55,749 bases of DNA, taken from assembly GCA_017484005.1 (NCBI GenBank), contig JAFUTY010000035.1:1-55749 (forward strand), read 5' to 3'. The DNA is from Selenomonadaceae bacterium (GTDB lineage: Bacteria > Bacillota > Negativicutes > Selenomonadales > Selenomonadaceae). The stretch's first letter is position 1, and each line of letters starts with the position of its first letter. The translations under genes and the position numbers were made by a program. A model generated the notes under the pieces. That model searched no databases. It was not told where the DNA came from and saw only the letters and a program-made list of their open reading frames with translations. Of the stretch, positions 53,101 to 55,749 are shown in pieces.

Positions 53101-53429
53101 TCGAGATGTACATCGAGCGTCGAAAGTCTCAAATGTCGAATCTCTTTCAGCGCGAGCATTGCGAGAATCGATCGCCATTCGTTCAAAATTCGAGGATGCA
53201 ATTCGTGAGTTTCATCGAATAACGCCATTTGAAACAGCAATGGTCTCGCCCAAACATCCGGAATCGAATCGATATGATCGAAGTCAGAAATTTTTCCGCC
53301 CGATGCAAGCGATTTGACGAGTGCCGGTAAAAAATTGAACGAATCATCTTCCCAGCGACCGACTTTGTCCGGATTGATTGCCGAGGCCTCTTTGCGTTTT
53401 GGAAGTAATGGAAAAAATTGAGTTGCCAT
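50148..53429 (-). CDS. Large Hsp70-like (actin-fold ATPase) protein with novel N-terminal half
   Basis: 1093 residues. The first ~555 have no recognised domain (many aromatic and leucine-rich segments, FNFLPALVKSLASGG, LEELAALRFWIWNLQQTL). The C-terminal half has actin/Hsp70 motifs: phosphate-1 WQIGIDFGTSSTMIYY (~555-570), a connect-like NFSFPSAFSNEQRLAFLATCQ (~690), phosphate-2 ILDIGAGTTDVSII (~768), and adenosine motif DIYIGGNGSRIFHWI (~895). There is no Hsp70 substrate-binding domain after it; the novel part is at the N-terminus. First gene of a five-gene operon (coiled-coil, tail-anchored, DUF805, glycosyltransferase). AAGGAGAG precedes the ATG. Function unknown. Confidence 0.75.
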   Translation of the reverse strand: MATQFFPLLPKRKEASAINPDKVGRWEDDSFNFLPALVKSLASGGKISDFDHIDSIPDVWARPLLFQMALFDETHELHPRILNEWRSILAMLALKEIRHLRLSTLDVHLDAQSGSIEQILRILAPEDSISRSTNWDHLYVIYFEDLPLAMTSPTTLVSTAADYPERFSGILKEPWSRDNRTLTDPIEFLTLEELAALRFWIWNLQQTLRSTIPLQDQEESDSCMDLFRLLDEFQRDLSAKLRDVDFSFNLTQSNLGFLVGIFRSLNQTIAAREATSDDSAVRLLSTRIQSWDRDIILVSPEMVRDFSSELGIPASQLTIWQGISANDITEEFLNSGGADRSKLGRVTLIDTNWIRPEEFFTDQMAVVEPGNAIVGSIPIAGSSSLEEEDLTAILPIKNSLLELFDAKEIADRISLEDTPEEIIVRFEFPLSGIHGEASYKFQKSYPKKDLVYLQTMIPVIEIFPDFKRDGWDKYFLYYENTKAQENSRELGQDFFYVTPFTEDRLKKFPAFANRSILQLNEFPEALLCSVNSAGLTIEVGAILLREPRYIEREIDLTWQIGIDFGTSSTMIYYREKTPRPLTLEPNLFQVTDSGAARGRTFINFIPSTSEDQIDGSFLSIFHLLNPKAVEIQPLVDGHVFNLTVDRIPTFESLSRVDANLKWQDSDVGRKKVAAFVKQICLQTSAAAARRGVESIQWNFSFPSAFSNEQRLAFLATCQESVDEVYRNSCFVEDSAEIHAWEESKAAAFYFNKLSEDSKRVDTNFTDGAIILDIGAGTTDVSIISGQPARTIYHTSIQFAGRYFFRPLFDHYELFSPDFFKQNNFDGTDVEKFAAILDADIREHSEKYLRNLKNLTGSEDVRNVLELSQFAVSGLFFYVGEILAMLKSMRIFEENHVPDIYIGGNGSRIFHWITGGVWNSSSPFLNVLKNSISLASGLELNRSKIHLSSNPKIEVACGMIEIPPINAADFYDDERQSAMLFGSNADFYTANSVLAGESCVVGKKKVEPDDFISAREISEGIVASKSLTNFDAFVKAFNADRSIWFDGIIFDEESRIELYRRVNGYYISERGKDLKQIFVEPIFILTLKKFLEAM

Positions 53430-53527
53430 TTTTCTCTCCTTGATTTATTTTTTGCGAGTTTCAAAAATCTCGAGCATTCTACACTCGATTTTTTTTGAAG
53501 TCATTATCAAGGGGGGAATTCTAATTC

Positions 53528-54889
53528 ATGGAAAAATTTTTCAAGCTCAGTGAACGCGGAACTGATCCCAAAACTGAATTGATGGCAGGAATCACAACAT
53601 TCATGACGATGGCCTATATCCTCGCCGTGAATCCAATGATCCTCAGCGCGTCTGGAATGGATCCCGGCGCAATTTTCACAGCGACAGCATTAGCATCCGC
53701 GCTCGCAACATTCATCATGGCATTTTTGGCGAACATGCCTTTCGTTTTATCAGCAGGCATGGGGCTCAATGCATATTTCGCATTCACAGTTGTCATCGGC
53801 ATGGGATATTCATGGCAGCAAGCTCTCGCGGCGGTTTTTGTTGAAGGAATCATTTTCATTTTTCTATCTTTGATCAATGTTCGCGAAGCAATTTTCAACG
53901 CAATTCCAACGTCGCTGAAAATCGCTGTATCAGTTGGAATTGGACTGTTTATCAGTTTCATCGGTCTGCAAAATGCTCATATCGTTGTCGATGGTGCAAC
54001 TCTCGTAACACTGTTTTCATTCAAGCAGTCAATCGCCAATGGAACATTCAGTTCTGAAGGAATTACAGTTCTCCTCGCATTGATTGGAATTTTAATCACT
54101 GCATTTTTACTGATTCGAAATGTTAAAGGCGGAATTCTCCTAGGAATTCTTGGAACATGGTTTCTCGGAATGATTTGCGAATTGATTGGAATTTATGAAC
54201 CGAATCCTGATATCGGCGCATTCAGTCTATTTCCGTCGGGATTTGTATCGATGCCCGCATCACTTGATTCGACATTTTTACAACTCGATTTGACTGGAGT
54301 TTTTTCACTCGAGTTTGCAACGATTGTCATGGCATTTTTATTTGTCGATCTTTTTGATACAATTGGAACAGTTATCGGCTGCGCATCGAAAGCGAATATG
54401 CTCGATGAAAATGGAAGACTTCCTGGCGTCAAAAAAGTTTTAATGACTGACGCGCTCGGAACGACTGCTGGAGCATTGATGGGCACATCGACAATCACGA
54501 CATTCGTTGAATCCTCTTCCGGAATTGCTGAAGGTGGAAGAACTGGCATGACTTCACTCGTCGCAGGAGGATTATTTTTACTTGCACTATTTTTCTCACC
54601 GATCTTTTTAGCGATTCCCTCATTCGCAACAGCACCAGCATTGATCATGGTTGGATTTTTAATGATGCAGCAAGTCACCAAAATCGATTGGAACGATGAC
54701 ATGCTCAATGCAGTTTCCGCATACATCACGATTTTTTCGATGGCTTTCATGTATTCAATCTCCGAAGGAATCTGTTTCGGTGTGATTTCATACACGATTC
54801 TTCATCTGCTTTCTGGACAATCCTCGAAAGTCACGCCGCTGATGTATATTCTCACAATCCTTTTCATCCTCAAATATGCATTGATTTAA
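53528..54889 (+). CDS. NCS2-family purine permease (AzgA/PbuG-like)
   Basis: 453-residue transporter with about 13 membrane segments, predicted to import adenine/guanine/hypoxanthine with protons. AzgA-branch features: FFKLSERGTDPKTELMAGITTFMTMAYILAVNP at the N-terminus, SAGMGLNAYFAFTVV, FVDLFDTIGTVIGCASKANMLDENG, and GTSTITTFVESSSGIAEGGRTGMTSLV. AGGGGGG upstream of the ATG. No purine riboswitch was visible in the 98-nt gap before it. Monocistronic, followed by a strong terminator. Confidence 0.93.
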   Translation: MEKFFKLSERGTDPKTELMAGITTFMTMAYILAVNPMILSASGMDPGAIFTATALASALATFIMAFLANMPFVLSAGMGLNAYFAFTVVIGMGYSWQQALAAVFVEGIIFIFLSLINVREAIFNAIPTSLKIAVSVGIGLFISFIGLQNAHIVVDGATLVTLFSFKQSIANGTFSSEGITVLLALIGILITAFLLIRNVKGGILLGILGTWFLGMICELIGIYEPNPDIGAFSLFPSGFVSMPASLDSTFLQLDLTGVFSLEFATIVMAFLFVDLFDTIGTVIGCASKANMLDENGRLPGVKKVLMTDALGTTAGALMGTSTITTFVESSSGIAEGGRTGMTSLVAGGLFLLALFFSPIFLAIPSFATAPALIMVGFLMMQQVTKIDWNDDMLNAVSAYITIFSMAFMYSISEGICFGVISYTILHLLSGQSSKVTPLMYILTILFILKYALI

Positions 54890-54901
54890 TCCGGAAATAA
54901 C

Positions 54902-54949
54902 AAAAAAGATCCCCGATAGATCGCGATTGATCTGTCGGGGATCTTTTTT
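54902..54949 (+). terminator. Terminator after purine permease
   Basis: GATCCCCGA...TCGGGGATC hairpin with A6 before and T6 after, the same family as at 10161. Confidence 0.88.
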
Positions 54950-54950
54950 G

Positions 54951-54979
54951 TTGACTTTTTGATTTTGATTTCGTATCAT
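54951..54979 (+). promoter_or_regulatory. Strong sigma-70-type promoter for the 3'-edge gene
   Basis: TTGACT (54951-54956), 17-nt spacer, TATCAT (54974-54979), directly after the terminator and about 80 nt before the ATG at 55060. Confidence 0.7.
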
Positions 54980-55059
54980 CTCAATGCTGGCACAGAATCT
55001 GAGGGAGCTTTAAATTCAGAATTGCGTCGGAAGAAATTTTTAGGAAGGCAGGTATTTTT

Positions 55060-55749
55060 ATGTCAACAAGATTTAGAAGGTTTTATCCAGATATTGGAAA
55101 AGGGAGATGGGATGAGTTACACTCTAGATCTATCATTCAAGAAGTCGATTATGCATCAGAGTATCTCGATGATGAAGATTCAATACTCAACGAATTCGCC
55201 CAAGTTGAACTGAAAAAGGCGAAGGGGATCGTAGAGATTCTGATATCGCACCTGATATTAATTTCTGTATGTCGTGATAAAAGATCCCGTGACCATTGGA
55301 TTGGCGAGGTGAAAGGTTTCATTCAAGATTTCAGAGATGCCGTAGACATAGACAATTTTGGTGATCATGGAAATACAAACATTCAGAATCGCATCGCAGA
55401 AAAATTAGGCGAGATTTATGATAGAGCGATGCTCAAAGTCTTTGAAGAGGTGGCTGATTCAATAATAAAGGGACGGTATGGAGATTTTTTTGATTATGAT
55501 ACTGTCATTCCTTCTGTCTTGTTAAACGCTCTTCGTAAATATGGAATGAGTGACGGCAAAGTTAGAATCCTAGACAGTACTCTCAGCAAGTTCAAGGAAT
55601 GCTTAGGAATTCCCGCTGAATCTCCTTGGACACTTGTAGATATATTGTCTGTGAAGTTGCCAGAGGATTTTGAATCGGAGAATAGCCGGGCGCAAAGATT
55701 TGATCTTCTATCGAAAAAAGCAAGAGGTAGAGAAGGCAGAATGTTTAAA
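55060..55749 (+). CDS. Hypothetical protein, partial (runs off the window)
   Basis: An uninterrupted frame of 230 codons starts at ATG 55060 (AGGAAGG about 11-17 nt upstream) and is still open at the last base. It begins MSTRFRRFYPDIGKGRWDELHS, is mostly helical and soluble (VDYASEYLDDEDSILNEFAQVELKKAKGIVEILISHL, HWIGEVKGFIQDFRDAVDID), and reaches KKARGREGRMFK at the edge. No family recognised. Codon choice (AGA, CGG, GGG, ATA) differs from the CGA/CGC-rich housekeeping genes, which may point to horizontal acquisition. Confidence 0.72.
   Translation, partial: MSTRFRRFYPDIGKGRWDELHSRSIIQEVDYASEYLDDEDSILNEFAQVELKKAKGIVEILISHLILISVCRDKRSRDHWIGEVKGFIQDFRDAVDIDNFGDHGNTNIQNRIAEKLGEIYDRAMLKVFEEVADSIIKGRYGDFFDYDTVIPSVLLNALRKYGMSDGKVRILDSTLSKFKECLGIPAESPWTLVDILSVKLPEDFESENSRAQRFDLLSKKARGREGRMFK

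Noticed and set aside
53430..53527. Purine riboswitch ahead of the NCS2 permease
   Set aside because: No conserved purine-aptamer core is visible; the gap holds A/T-rich divergent promoter sequence only.
54959..55213. An 84-codon open frame overlapping the promoter region at the right edge
   Set aside because: It covers the TTGACT/TATCAT promoter and is out of frame with the long open frame starting at 55060, which has a ribosome site and runs to the end.
1..55749. CRISPR array, rRNA or tRNA genes
   Set aside because: No regularly spaced identical repeats, no rRNA-like blocks and no TTCGANNC/CCA cloverleaf were seen on either strand.

Overview
The window reads as a chromosomal segment of an AT-rich bacterium with strong GGAGG-type ribosome binding sites, many TTG/GTG starts, and an isoprenoid/envelope block in the order frr-uppS-cdsA-dxr-rseP. 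With flgD/fliK, a chemotaxis receptor, a lipoprotein NagZ and a PduO-type cobalamin adenosyltransferase, this suggests a motile member of the Bacillota. A Negativicutes/Selenomonadales-like organism is my best guess, but no rRNA or marker search backs it. No rRNA, tRNA or CRISPR array was seen.

Layout. 1-3.7 kb: a TetR-like C-terminal domain protein without a DNA-binding domain, lgt, and a UDP-glucose dehydrogenase/UDP-glucuronate decarboxylase pair (UDP-xylose synthesis). 3.7-14.6 kb: an accessory, defence-like island. It holds a type III-like restriction-modification operon (frameshifted mod, intact res) with a PIN toxin-antitoxin pair inside it, a YafQ-type toxin with two tandem antitoxin paralogues, a frameshifted EcsC-family gene, a DUF4145-like membrane protein, a TerD-vWA gene, and, divergent from it, an AAA+ ATPase followed by small membrane proteins. 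14.6-19.5 kb: YkgJ-like protein and frr-uppS-cdsA-dxr-rseP. 19.5-28 kb: TPR protein, an unknown protein, a Tat-exported DUF362 protein, a GntR/UTRA regulator, and then decay: a frameshifted GGDEF gene and a beta-glucoside PTS operon in which all three genes are broken. 28-33.2 kb: an orphan beta-class DNA methyltransferase, a ManA-ROK fusion, and two tandem paralogues of unknown function, one of which is put out of frame by a heptanucleotide repeat. 33.2-41 kb: fliK-flgD, a secreted unknown protein, and proC-(membrane protein)-serS-usp-pduO. 41-47 kb: a pseudo-deacetylase, a solo TnpB, an MCP, NagZ and a YhcH-family protein. 47-53.5 kb: a pseudogene fused to a truncated glycosyltransferase, at the end of an operon built around a 1093-residue Hsp70-like ATPase. 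53.5 kb to the end: an NCS2 purine permease and an unrecognised gene running off the window.

Main points. (i) The AAA+ gene has a TTGACT/TATAAT promoter whose spacer contains a run of 15 G. The spacer is 22 nt now and would be 17 nt with 10 G, the layout of a phase-variable promoter. A second TTGACA next to a 19-base G run (reverse strand) sits at the left edge. (ii) A 7-bp repeat x3 in a coding region splits one gene of a tandem pair; loss of one unit restores the frame exactly. Together these suggest the genome uses contingency loci. (iii) The Hsp70-like/coiled-coil/tail-anchored/DUF805 operon and the TerD-vWA/AAA+/small-membrane-protein cluster are the best candidates for undescribed systems. 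(iv) Lesions (single-base frameshifts, nonsense codons, truncations) occur repeatedly in accessory genes but in none of the housekeeping genes, which argues for real decay over random sequencing error.

Most intergenic regions carry strong hairpin terminators with AGATC...GATCT arms, several near-identical to one another.
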